A DNA stretch of 64,000 nucleotides, from NCBI RefSeq assembly GCF_049723905.1, contig NZ_JBJKFD010000001.1:4490651-4554650 (forward strand), in the 5' to 3' direction. The notes beneath the pieces are model-generated. The model was not told the origin of the DNA. It saw only the letters and a program-made list of their open reading frames with translations, and made no database searches. Both the position numbers and the translations under genes were made by a program. Origin of the DNA: G963665185 sp049723905 (lineage in GTDB: Bacteria; Desulfobacterota; Desulfovibrionia; Desulfovibrionales; Desulfovibrionaceae). This document shows, one piece after another, positions 17,495 through 25,594 of this stretch (position 1 is its first letter; the number at the start of each line of letters is the position of its first letter).

Positions 17495-17803
17495 ATGGAC
17501 CCTCGGGAACTTGAAGAAATCATAACGCGGGCGATCATCACGTATTTCGTGGACCGCATCATGGAAAGGCTGGCGGCCCGGAATCTGCTGCCAGCGGTGC
17601 AGCAGAGGGAGAGTGCGAGCTCCTGGAAAGCATCGGTTTCGGACAGCCGTCCTCCGCTGCAGAAAAGGAAAAAGCTCTTCAGCTGGGAAGACGCGGTGCA
17701 GTGCGGCCAAGGCCAGACTGTGCTTATCGACCCGGGAACCATTGTCTCGCCATTGGCGGCGGACGAACTGGCAAAACGCAACGTCGTTCTCATCAGGGAA
17801 TAG
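17495..17803 (+). CDS. Small BMC-locus protein with N-terminal encapsulation-like helix, 102 aa
   Basis: Not assignable to a named enzyme. Residues 1-33 form one long amphipathic helix (PRELEEIITRAIITYFVDRI) like an extended encapsulation peptide. A Ser/Lys linker follows, then a compact C-terminal module (TVLIDPGTIVSPLAADELAK), a pattern I associate with small domains in other BMC-locus proteins ahead of EutT- or RhaU-type modules. It lies between eutJ and the vertex protein with gaps of 7 and 9 bp. An adaptor linking cargo to shell is a reasonable guess. Confidence 0.75.
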   Translation: MDPRELEEIITRAIITYFVDRIMERLAARNLLPAVQQRESASSWKASVSDSRPPLQKRKKLFSWEDAVQCGQGQTVLIDPGTIVSPLAADELAKRNVVLIRE

Positions 17804-17812
17804 GTAGCCACT

Positions 17813-18088
17813 ATGTATCTTGGAAAAGTGATCGGAACGGTTGTTTCCACCAGCAAGGACGAAACCCTCAAAGGCAGCAAGATTCTTGTGGTGGCGCGGC
17901 TGGACGAAAAGCAGGCCCCGACCGGGGAGACGGAAATCGTCGTGGACTCGGTGGGCGCGGGCAGCGGAGAAATCGTCATCGTTTCCCAGGGCAGTGCCGC
18001 GCGCTTTTCCAAGGGAAGAACCAACACCGTTGTGGATGCCGCCGTGGTGGGCATCGTGGACACGGTGGAAATAGACGGGCTGGCCTGA
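17813..18088 (+). CDS. BMC-P pentameric vertex protein (EutN/CcmL/PduN family)
   Basis: 91 residues starting YLGKVIGTVVSTSKDETLKG, with the family core KILVVARLD, VVDSVGAGSGEIVIVSQGS, and the C-terminal VDAAVVGIVDTVEI. It forms pentamers that cap the twelve vertices of the shell. Only one vertex protein gene is seen in the locus. The start follows the previous stop by 9 bp. Confidence 0.95.
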   Translation: MYLGKVIGTVVSTSKDETLKGSKILVVARLDEKQAPTGETEIVVDSVGAGSGEIVIVSQGSAARFSKGRTNTVVDAAVVGIVDTVEIDGLA

Positions 18089-18112
18089 ACTCGCGGCGCA
18101 AGGGGATAGGAG

Positions 18113-18595
18113 ATGGCAATTATTTCAGCGGATAAGGAACGGATGATCATAGAAACAGTCCATTCCGTTCTGGACGAATTTTCCGCCGGCCCAAGGCCTT
18201 TCAAACGGCTGAACCTGGAAGCGGCACAACGCATGGCCTCTGCCGCACATCAGGAAGCGGGCAGAATGGGAATCGCCGCGGTGATTTCCGTGGTGGACGA
18301 AAGCGGCACCCCCATCCTTCTGCACCGAATGGACGGCTCGCTGCTGGTGGGCGTGAAGCTGGCCGAAGACAAGGCCTACTCGGCAACAGCCCTGCAGAGG
18401 CCCACACATGAACTGGCTGAGGAGTGCCGTGCAGGAAAACCTCTTTTCGGACTTCAGTTTCAGGACAGAATCACCCTTGTGGGCGGCGGGTTTCCCTGCC
18501 GGATGAGCGGTCAGCTTGTCGGGGCTATCGGAGTCAGCGGCGGAACCGTGGAGCAGGACATACGGATAGCGTCATTCGCCCTTGAATCTTTATAA
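18113..18595 (+). CDS. GlcG/HbpS-like protein (PduO C-terminal domain family)
   Basis: 160 residues. The core (LEAAQRMASAAHQEAGRMGI, ISVVDESGTPILLHRMDGS, then FPCRMSGQLVGAIGVSGG) is the GlcG/HbpS/PduO-C fold, which in some members binds heme or a corrinoid. The first 25 residues carry an amphipathic helix (MIIETVHSVLDEF) that looks like an encapsulation peptide, suggesting it is cargo. Its role in these compartments is unsettled. The start at 18113 uses AAGGGG seven bases upstream; an alternative ATG lies at 18143. Confidence 0.85.
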   Translation: MAIISADKERMIIETVHSVLDEFSAGPRPFKRLNLEAAQRMASAAHQEAGRMGIAAVISVVDESGTPILLHRMDGSLLVGVKLAEDKAYSATALQRPTHELAEECRAGKPLFGLQFQDRITLVGGGFPCRMSGQLVGAIGVSGGTVEQDIRIASFALESL

Positions 18596-18609
18596 GAAGG
18601 AACAGCGTG

Positions 18610-20178
18610 ATGAGTCAGACAGATCAGCAGATTACCAATATAGTTGAGAAAGTGCTGGGGGAATACAATCAGGCCCCCAAAAAGACTCCGGACCCCAGAA
18701 CGGTACCCAGAGCCTGCTGGCAAAAAGCCCCGGTGGTGGAAAAGCCCCTGGTGGACGACGCCATGATTTCCAAGGCGGTTGCCCAGATTCTGGGCAGCGG
18801 TGAAAACACCTACTCGCCCCAGCCTGCCCCGGTCATTGACAACGACGCCTATGTCGCTTCCGGCGACGGAATTTTCGAGAGCATGGACCAGGCCGTGGAG
18901 GCCAGCGTTGTTGCTCAGCGCCAGTACCTGCTCTGTTCCATGGAAGACCGCGAACGCTTCGTCAACGGCATCCGCGAGGTTTTTCTGGAACCCGGCACCC
19001 TGGACCTCATCTCCCGCATGTCCGTGGATGAAACGGGCATGGGCCGCTACGACCACAAGGCGATCAAACTTCGTCTGGCCGCCGAAAAAACACCCGGAAC
19101 CGAAGACCTCCGTACCGAAGCGCTTTCCGGCGACGGCGGCCTTACCCTTGAAGAACTTTCCCCCTATGGGGTCATAGGTGCCATCTCGCCGACCACAAAC
19201 CCTGTGGAAACGCTTATCTGCAACTCCATAGGCATGCTGGCGGCAGGCAACTCCGTTGTTTTCAGCCCGCACCCACGCGCAACCAAGGTTTCCCACTTAT
19301 CGATCAAGCTCATCAATGAAAAGCTGGCTCACCTGGGAGCGCCGGCTAATCTGGTCGTCACCGTGGCCAAGCCCTCCATCGAGAATACCAAGGCCATGAT
19401 GTCTCACCCCAAGGTGCGCATGCTGGTAGCCACCGGTGGTCCTTCCATCGTGAAGACTGTTATGTCGTCCGGCAAAAAGGCTATCGGCGCGGGTGCGGGC
19501 AATCCTCCCGTTGTGGTGGACGAAACCGCGAACATCGAAAAGGCGGCCATAGACATCATCAACGGCTGCAGCTTCGACAACAACCTGCCCTGCATTGCAG
19601 AGAAGGAAATCATCGCCGTCGATGAGATCGCGGATTTCCTGATCTTCAATATGAAAAAGAACGGCGCCTATCTGGTGACCGATCAGACCGTGATCGAAAA
19701 GCTCCAGGAACTTGTTCTGAAAGAAAAGGGCGGCCCCAAGACCGAATTCGTGGGCAAGAGCGCTGCCTATATTTTGGAAAAGGTCGGCATCAAGGTCGAC
19801 GATAGCGTCCGGGTCATCCTGATGGAAACACCCAAGGACCATCCCTTTGTCGTCGAGGAACTCATGATGCCCATCCTGCCCCTGGTCCGCGTGGCCAATG
19901 TGGACGACGCCATCGACCTCGCCATCGAGGTGGAGCACGGCAACCGCCACACGGCCATGATGCACTCCACCAACGTGCTCAAGCTGACCAAATTCGCCAA
20001 GCTCATTCAGACGACCATCTTCGTCAAGAACGGGCCTTCGTACGCCGGTATCGGCGCAGGCGGAGAAGGGTGCACCACGTTTACCATTGCCGGACCCACT
20101 GGCGAAGGTCTTACCACGGCCAAGTCGTTTGCGCGCCGCAGGCGTTGCTGCATGGTCGAATCGCTCAACATCCGCTAG
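18610..20178 (+). CDS. CoA-acylating aldehyde dehydrogenase (PduP/EutE-like) with two tandem encapsulation peptides
   Basis: 522 residues from the ATG at 18610 (a GTG at 18607 is also in frame; AGAAGG fits the ATG). It oxidises the luminal aldehyde to acyl-CoA with NAD+ and CoA. The catalytic Cys is C328 in NNLPCIAEKE; ISPTTNPVET and ATGGPSIVKTV are family blocks. The N-terminus has two separate amphipathic helices joined by Pro-rich linkers: residues 5-19 (DQQITNIVEKVLGEY) and 49-63 (DDAMISKAVAQILG). Most homologues have only one such helix. A basic RRRRCC stretch near the end is typical of PduP/EutE proteins. Confidence 0.94.
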   Translation: MSQTDQQITNIVEKVLGEYNQAPKKTPDPRTVPRACWQKAPVVEKPLVDDAMISKAVAQILGSGENTYSPQPAPVIDNDAYVASGDGIFESMDQAVEASVVAQRQYLLCSMEDRERFVNGIREVFLEPGTLDLISRMSVDETGMGRYDHKAIKLRLAAEKTPGTEDLRTEALSGDGGLTLEELSPYGVIGAISPTTNPVETLICNSIGMLAAGNSVVFSPHPRATKVSHLSIKLINEKLAHLGAPANLVVTVAKPSIENTKAMMSHPKVRMLVATGGPSIVKTVMSSGKKAIGAGAGNPPVVVDETANIEKAAIDIINGCSFDNNLPCIAEKEIIAVDEIADFLIFNMKKNGAYLVTDQTVIEKLQELVLKEKGGPKTEFVGKSAAYILEKVGIKVDDSVRVILMETPKDHPFVVEELMMPILPLVRVANVDDAIDLAIEVEHGNRHTAMMHSTNVLKLTKFAKLIQTTIFVKNGPSYAGIGAGGEGCTTFTIAGPTGEGLTTAKSFARRRRCCMVESLNIR

Positions 20179-20205
20179 CGGAAAGGCGAGTCAGGAGAGT
20201 TGGAT

Positions 20206-20502
20206 ATGAACAGGCACATCATCAATGCACCCGGCCCGGAAGTCCGGAAGATGCTCGAACGCAGGGTTCCTCAGGGAACACGCGCCCAGCTGCAGGGACT
20301 TTCCTACGATGCGGTGGGCCTTGTTCAGACCTCCATTGCCTCGCTTTTCTACTATGCCGATCTCGTAGACAAGGCGTCCGACGTGCTGGTGGCGGAAATC
20401 AATGGCTCTTGTCCGCAGCACATCACCACTCTGGCTTTTTTCGGCGAAACTGCATCGGTGGTAACCGCCATGCAGGCGATTGAAGCCGTGGAGGGGAAAT
20501 AA
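20206..20502 (+). CDS. Divergent single-BMC-domain protein with N-terminal extension
   Basis: 98 residues from the ATG at 20206 (AGGAG eight bases upstream). The second half follows the BMC pattern (VGLVQTSIASLFYYADLVDK, then TLAFFGETASVVTAMQAIEA) but the usual conserved Ala/Gly/Lys positions are poorly kept and there is no ordinary pore motif. The first ~35 residues (INAPGPEVRKMLERRVPQ) are an extension not seen in the other shell genes. It may be a specialised minor hexamer comparable in role to PduU/EutS, though it does not look like them in sequence. It sits between the aldehyde dehydrogenase and the glycyl-radical enzyme genes. Confidence 0.7.
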   Translation: MNRHIINAPGPEVRKMLERRVPQGTRAQLQGLSYDAVGLVQTSIASLFYYADLVDKASDVLVAEINGSCPQHITTLAFFGETASVVTAMQAIEAVEGK

Positions 20503-20796
20503 CGATGTTTGCGGCGCACACCCGTACCCGGACATGTTTGAAATATGCAGGGGGCCGTTTTTTGGCCCCGGATTGCCGTGAAGTGCAGGTCCTTGTTTCG
20601 GCGGACGTGTTTTACGGCACAAGCGGCAACGAGCCACACTGGCGAGTTGCCGGAGAGAACCGGCGGGAGGACTCATGTTGTCGCCGCAATCGACTGCTGC
20701 TCCTCCTTCCAACATCGTCGTAATTGAAAGTACGCCTTTTCCCGGAATAGGGGAGGCATCCCTCTTAAACGAGCAGGATTATTCGGAGGTTCACAA
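20503..20796 (+). promoter_or_regulatory. 294-bp leader before the glycyl-radical enzyme gene, two hairpins
   Basis: No credible gene. Two stems are visible: GGGGCC / GGCCCC (20551-20569), whose seven-base loop contains six T, and GCCGG / CCGGC (20649-20664). It is the second longest gap inside an otherwise tight operon (the longest is the 359-bp divergent region) and lies just ahead of the most abundantly needed enzyme, so an internal promoter, processing site or mRNA-stabilising element is likely. Nothing more specific can be read. Confidence 0.35.
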
Positions 20797-23364
20797 ATGG
20801 CTATTGAAAAAGGATTTGGCACACTGTCGCCGAGAGCAAAGCGCCTGAAGGATGAACTTATGAACGCGCAGCCTCGCGTGGAATGCGAACGCGCCGTTCT
20901 GGTTACCGAAGCCTATAAAGAAACCGAAGACTTGCCTATCATTCTGCGCCGCGCCAAGGCCGCCGAGAAGATCTTCAACAATATCCCCACCCCCATCCGG
21001 GACGGCGAACTGATTGTTGGTGCCACTTCCGACGCCCCGCGTTCGGCTGAAATCTTCCCTGAATTTTCCTTTGAATGGGTCGAAAAGGAATTCGACACCA
21101 TGCATGACCGGGTCGCCGACCCCTTCACCATCACCAAGGAAGTCGCCAACGACCTGTCCGGGGCCTTCAAGTACTGGCCCGGCAAGACGGTTTTTGATCG
21201 TGCTTCTTCCTATATGTCTCCCGAAACGCATGCCTGCATGAACAATGGTCTCTTCACCGTGGGCAACTACTTCTACGGCGGCATCGGCCACGTCTGCGTC
21301 GACTACGGCAAGGTGCTGCGCATCGGCTTCAGCGGCATTATCGTGGAAACCATGGAAGCCCTGGACAAGCTGGACCATTCCGACCCGAGCTACATTGAAA
21401 AGACCCAGTTCTACAATGCCATCATCATCACGTACACGGCTGCCATCAATTATGCCCGCCGGTACGCTGCCAAGGCCGAGGAAATGGCTCGGATGGAAAC
21501 GAATCCGACCCGCAAGGCCGAACTGATGCAGATTGCCAAGAACTGCTCCAACGTACCTGAAAAGGGCGCCAGCAACTTCTACGAAGCCCTGCAGTCCTTC
21601 TGGTTCGTGCAATGCCTGCTGCAGATCGAATCCAGCGGCCACTCCATCTCCCCGGGGCGTTTCGACCAGTACATCAACCCCTACCTGGAAGCCGACAAGA
21701 GCATCTCCAGGGAATTCGCCCAGGAACTGATGGATTGCCTGTGGATCAAGTTCAACGATGTCAGCAAGATCCGCGACGAAGTGTCTGCCCAGGCTTTTGC
21801 CGGTTGGGGCACTTTCCAGAACTTGTGCGTCGGCGGCCAGACTTCTGGCGGTCTGGATGCCACCAACGAAGTATCCTACATGTGCATGGAGTCCGCCGGT
21901 CGTGTGGGCATGCCGCAGCCTTCGTTCTCCATCCGCGTATGGCAGGGCACTCCCGACGAGTTCCTGTTCCGCGCTTCCGAAGTTGTCCGCCTGGGTTACG
22001 GATACCCGGCCATGTACAACGACGAAACCATCATGCCCGCCCTGCAGAACCGCGGTGTATCTCTGGAAGATGCCCGTGACTACTGCCTGATCGGTTGTGT
22101 TGAGCCCCAGGCCATGCACAGGACCGACGGCTGGCACGACGCCGCCTTCTTCAACGTTGCCAAGGTGCTGGAAATCACCCTGAACAACGGCCGCGTGGGC
22201 GACCTGCAGCTCGGACCCCAGACCGGCGAACTGACTGATTTCAAATGCCTGGACGAACTCTTCGACGCCTTCCACAAGCAGTTGAGCCATTTTATCTATT
22301 ACCTGGCCGAAGCCTGCAACAGCGTGGACCTGGCCCATGCCGAAAGGGCACCGCTGCCCTTCCTGTCCGCCCTGGTGGACGATTGCATCGCAGCTGGCAA
22401 GTCCGTGCAGAACGGCGGTGCCCGCTACAACTTCACCGGCCCGCAGGCCTTTGGTATCGCGGATTCCGGCGACTCTCTGTACGCCATTCAGAAGAACGTC
22501 TTTGAAGACGGCCGCCTGACCATGGCCCAGATCAAGGACGGTCTGGACAACAACTTCGGTTTCCCCGTGGGCGGCTCCGACGCCAACCCGGCCGGAAGTG
22601 GTGCCAACGTGACCGAAGACCAGGTGTACGAAGCCGTACGCAAGGCTCTGAGCAGCGGCGGTTCCATGGATATCGCCTCCTTCAAGAACGAAGTGTACCG
22701 CACCCTGGGCGCTTCCACTTCCGCCGTCAACAAGGCTGCCGCTCCTGCTGCCACGTCCAATTACGCGGAACTCCGCCGTATCCTGGACAACACGGATAGC
22801 TTCGGCAACGACATCGACTCCGTTGATATGGTCGCCCGCAAATGCGCCGAACTGTATTGCCGCGAAGTTGAGAAATACAGGAACGTACGCGGTGGCGGAC
22901 AGTTCCAGGCCGGTATCTACCCGGTTTCCGCCAACGTGCTCTTTGGCAAGGACGTCCTGGCATTGCCCGACGGCCGTCTTGCCAAGCAGCCTCTGGCCGA
23001 TGGTGTCTCTCCCCGCCAGGGCCAGGACCACAACGGCCCCACCGCCGCTGCCAACTCCGTTGCCAAGCTCGACCACTTCCTGGCTTCCAACGGTACCCTG
23101 TACAACCAGAAGTTCCTGCCCTCCGCCCTTGCCGGCGACCAGGGCCTCAAGAACTTCGCCGGCATGGTCCGCGGCTACTTCGACAGAAAGGGCATGCACG
23201 TCCAGTTCAACGTCGTTGACCGCGCAGTCCTGCTGGACGCCCAGAAGCATCCTGAAAACCACAAGGACCTCGTTGTCCGCGTGGCCGGATACAGCGCCCA
23301 GTTCGTCATCCTTGCCAAGGAAGTTCAGGACGACATCATCAGCCGTACCGAGCAGACCTTCTAG
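20797..23364 (+). CDS. BMC-associated glycyl-radical enzyme, glycerol/1,2-propanediol dehydratase type, with internal encapsulation-like insertion
   Basis: 855 residues. The thiyl Cys is C434 in LIGCVEPQ with general base E436; the glycyl radical is at G831 in RVAGYSAQF. Measured from C434, H165, H282, S283 and D448 fall at the offsets of the substrate-binding residues of B12-independent glycerol dehydratase (H164, H281, S282, D447 there, from memory), whereas the choline-lyase and isethionate-lyase residues do not line up. The product would be an aldehyde plus water. The Cys-to-Gly spacing is 397, about 67 more than in relatives. The excess lies at residues 588-655, where VTEDQVYEAVRKALSS resembles an encapsulation helix followed by an Ala/Pro linker. 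There is no N-terminal extension. Alternative: a new diol-like substrate. Confidence 0.93.
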   Translation: MAIEKGFGTLSPRAKRLKDELMNAQPRVECERAVLVTEAYKETEDLPIILRRAKAAEKIFNNIPTPIRDGELIVGATSDAPRSAEIFPEFSFEWVEKEFDTMHDRVADPFTITKEVANDLSGAFKYWPGKTVFDRASSYMSPETHACMNNGLFTVGNYFYGGIGHVCVDYGKVLRIGFSGIIVETMEALDKLDHSDPSYIEKTQFYNAIIITYTAAINYARRYAAKAEEMARMETNPTRKAELMQIAKNCSNVPEKGASNFYEALQSFWFVQCLLQIESSGHSISPGRFDQYINPYLEADKSISREFAQELMDCLWIKFNDVSKIRDEVSAQAFAGWGTFQNLCVGGQTSGGLDATNEVSYMCMESAGRVGMPQPSFSIRVWQGTPDEFLFRASEVVRLGYGYPAMYNDETIMPALQNRGVSLEDARDYCLIGCVEPQAMHRTDGWHDAAFFNVAKVLEITLNNGRVGDLQLGPQTGELTDFKCLDELFDAFHKQLSHFIYYLAEACNSVDLAHAERAPLPFLSALVDDCIAAGKSVQNGGARYNFTGPQAFGIADSGDSLYAIQKNVFEDGRLTMAQIKDGLDNNFGFPVGGSDANPAGSGANVTEDQVYEAVRKALSSGGSMDIASFKNEVYRTLGASTSAVNKAAAPAATSNYAELRRILDNTDSFGNDIDSVDMVARKCAELYCREVEKYRNVRGGGQFQAGIYPVSANVLFGKDVLALPDGRLAKQPLADGVSPRQGQDHNGPTAAANSVAKLDHFLASNGTLYNQKFLPSALAGDQGLKNFAGMVRGYFDRKGMHVQFNVVDRAVLLDAQKHPENHKDLVVRVAGYSAQFVILAKEVQDDIISRTEQTF

Positions 23365-23460
23365 TTTGCCGGTGTAACGGAACAATAGCTGTAATCGCCG
23401 GACCGGCAGGGCAAAAGCGGCTCTGCCGGTCCGCAACAACCTCTAGGAAATGAGGAGAGC

Positions 23461-24378
23461 ATGAAAGAAATACAGTACGACATGGAAGGCGTTGTCTTCA
23501 ATATCCAGCGCTACTCGGTTCACGATGGCCCTGGTATTCGGACGATACCCTTTCTGAAAGGCTGTCCGCTTTCCTGCCGTTGGTGCAGCAATCCGGAATC
23601 GCAGAGCGGCAAACCGGAAATCATGTACCAGAAGGACCGTTGCATTGGTTGTGGCAAATGTGTGGCTGCGTGCAAGCAGGGTGCTCTTTCCAAGGACAAT
23701 CCCTTTTTCGTGGACCGGACCAAATGTATCGGGTGCGGTGCCTGCGCCGAGGTATGCACTACCGATGCCCTGACGCTGAAGGGCAAGAAGATGACCGTCT
23801 GGGAAGTTATGCAGATTCTTCAGAAAGACGCCATCACCTACCGCAGGTCCAATGGGGGCATTACCCTTTCCGGCGGCGAACCGCTTATGCAGCCCGATTT
23901 TTCCAGGGAGCTGCTGCGTGCCTGCCACGAACAGGGGTGGCATACGGCCATGGAAACCACGGGCTTTGCTCCCAAGCATGTGCTCGAACAGGTCATGCCG
24001 CATGTGGACCTTGCCCTGCTGGACATCAAGTCTGTTGATCCCGAGGCCCATCGCAGGGGAACCGGCGTGGACAACAGACTGATTCTTGAAAACATCATTC
24101 GGATTACCCATCTGACCGAAACAGTGATTCGCGTACCGGTTATTCCGGGCATAAACGCCGATGCGGAGCATATCAGCGCCATCGTGAATTTTGTTCAGTA
24201 CCTGAACAACGTCACGAAGATCCATCTGCTTGCCTACCATACGTACGGTCAGAACAAATACGCTCTTTTGGGACGGGAATACCCCATGGGCGATACCCCG
24301 AACATGAAACCGGAAGAGCTGGAACCCTACAAGAAGATTGTGGAAGATCACGGCTACGAATGCGTGATCGGGGGCTGA
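23461..24378 (+). CDS. Glycyl-radical enzyme activating enzyme (radical SAM)
   Basis: 305 residues. The radical-SAM CxxxCxxC cluster is C35, C39, C42 in KGCPLSCRWCSNPE. Two ferredoxin-type [4Fe-4S] sites follow (C61/C64/C67/C71 and C89/C92/C95/C99), as in CutD/GD-activase-type proteins. The SAM-binding GGE motif is in LSGGEPLMQPDF. It abstracts hydrogen from G831 of the upstream enzyme using SAM. AGGAG precedes the ATG. The metK gene starts 11 bp after its stop. Confidence 0.95.
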   Translation: MKEIQYDMEGVVFNIQRYSVHDGPGIRTIPFLKGCPLSCRWCSNPESQSGKPEIMYQKDRCIGCGKCVAACKQGALSKDNPFFVDRTKCIGCGACAEVCTTDALTLKGKKMTVWEVMQILQKDAITYRRSNGGITLSGGEPLMQPDFSRELLRACHEQGWHTAMETTGFAPKHVLEQVMPHVDLALLDIKSVDPEAHRRGTGVDNRLILENIIRITHLTETVIRVPVIPGINADAEHISAIVNFVQYLNNVTKIHLLAYHTYGQNKYALLGREYPMGDTPNMKPEELEPYKKIVEDHGYECVIGG

Positions 24379-24389
24379 AAGGGGCTGCA

Positions 24390-25535
24390 ATGACAAGTCG
24401 TTTGATGAGCGCCGAGTCCGTTACCGAAGGACATCCGGACAAGGTTTGCGATCAAATTTCCGACAGCATCCTCGATGCCTGTCTTGGACAGGACCCGGAC
24501 GCCAGGGTGGCAGCGGAAACCCTGGCATCCGGCAATTCCCTGCATATAGCCGGGGAAATAACGACGACTGCACAGGTCGACGTTGTCGAGGAGGCTCGAA
24601 AGGTTATCCGCAAGATCGGGTATACCGATCCGGCTCTGGGGTTTGACAGCGAAGGGTGTTTCATTCTCACCAGTCTGAACTCGCAGTCGCCGGATATTGC
24701 CCGGGGCGTCTCCAAAAATGGCGAACTGGGAGCGGGCGACCAGGGCGTTTTTTACGGGTTTGCCTGCGATGAAACGCCGAACTTGATGCCCACACCCATT
24801 GCCCTGGCGCACAGGCTTTCCAAACGGCTTGCCGAGGTTCGTCATCAAAAACTGGTTCCCTGGCTTCGGCCGGACGGGAAAACCCAGGTTACCGTGCGTT
24901 ACGAGGATGGCAGGCCGGTGGGGCTGACCAGCCTGGTTGTTTCGGCCCAGCATGCCCCCGAAGCCGACATGGCAGAGTTGGTGCGGGGGATTGTGGCTGA
25001 AGTTGTTTTTTCGGAAGTGAACATCGACTGGATAACAAAAGACACCCGCGTACTGATAAATCCCACCGGACGTTTTGTGGAAGGCGGACCGGCGGCCGAC
25101 ACCGGGCTGACCGGGCGAAAGATCATGGTGGACACGTACGGCGGTTGTGCCCGGCACGGCGGCGGTGCCTTTTCCGGCAAGGATTCAACCAAGGTGGATC
25201 GCACTGCCGCATACATGGCCAGGTACGTTGCCAAGAACGTGGTTGCGGCCGGTTTGGCCGCGCGTTGCGAGGTTTCTATAGCGTATGCTATTGGACAGAG
25301 AAATCCCGAAATGGTAGCACTGGAAATGTTCGGAACCGAAAAAGTTGATCCTGAACGCCTCTGTTCAATTGTTCAAAATATATTTCCTTTTTCTGTATCT
25401 GGGATGGTTGCGGAGTTGGGGCTCCGCAGGCCTCTATTTGTGAAAACTTCTGCCTATGGGCATTTTGGTCGCGAGGATGAAGGGTTTGCGTGGGAGAGGC
25501 TGGACAAGGCAGAGCTCCTGCGCTCCTTTTTCTGA
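24390..25535 (+). CDS. metK: S-adenosylmethionine synthetase inside the BMC operon
   Basis: 381 residues from the ATG at 24390, with AAAGGGG overlapping the end of the activase gene. Signatures: SVTEGHPDKVCDQISD at the N-terminus, GAGDQG(VFYGF) hexapeptide and the P-loop-like GGGAFSGKD. It makes SAM from methionine and ATP. Its place directly behind the radical-SAM activase suggests a dedicated supply of SAM for enzyme activation; a housekeeping copy presumably exists elsewhere. MetK in some propanediol-type glycyl-radical BMC loci is something I recall but cannot check. Confidence 0.95.
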   Translation: MTSRLMSAESVTEGHPDKVCDQISDSILDACLGQDPDARVAAETLASGNSLHIAGEITTTAQVDVVEEARKVIRKIGYTDPALGFDSEGCFILTSLNSQSPDIARGVSKNGELGAGDQGVFYGFACDETPNLMPTPIALAHRLSKRLAEVRHQKLVPWLRPDGKTQVTVRYEDGRPVGLTSLVVSAQHAPEADMAELVRGIVAEVVFSEVNIDWITKDTRVLINPTGRFVEGGPAADTGLTGRKIMVDTYGGCARHGGGAFSGKDSTKVDRTAAYMARYVAKNVVAAGLAARCEVSIAYAIGQRNPEMVALEMFGTEKVDPERLCSIVQNIFPFSVSGMVAELGLRRPLFVKTSAYGHFGREDEGFAWERLDKAELLRSFF

Positions 25536-25594
25536 TTTTTCAGGAGGAAAAACGCTTCATCACAAGAGCCGCGTGCCGTCAGGGGAATGCATTT

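Noticed and set aside
20505..20723. Short frame in the leader of the glycyl-radical enzyme gene
   Set aside because: Arg/Cys-rich sequence typical of a spurious frame and it covers both hairpins; no family resemblance.
20797..23364. Choline trimethylamine-lyase (CutC) or isethionate sulfite-lyase, both known in Desulfovibrio-type bacteria
   Set aside because: Substrate-binding residues counted from the thiyl Cys fit glycerol/propanediol dehydratase, and the choline- and isethionate-specific residues I recall are not at their expected offsets.
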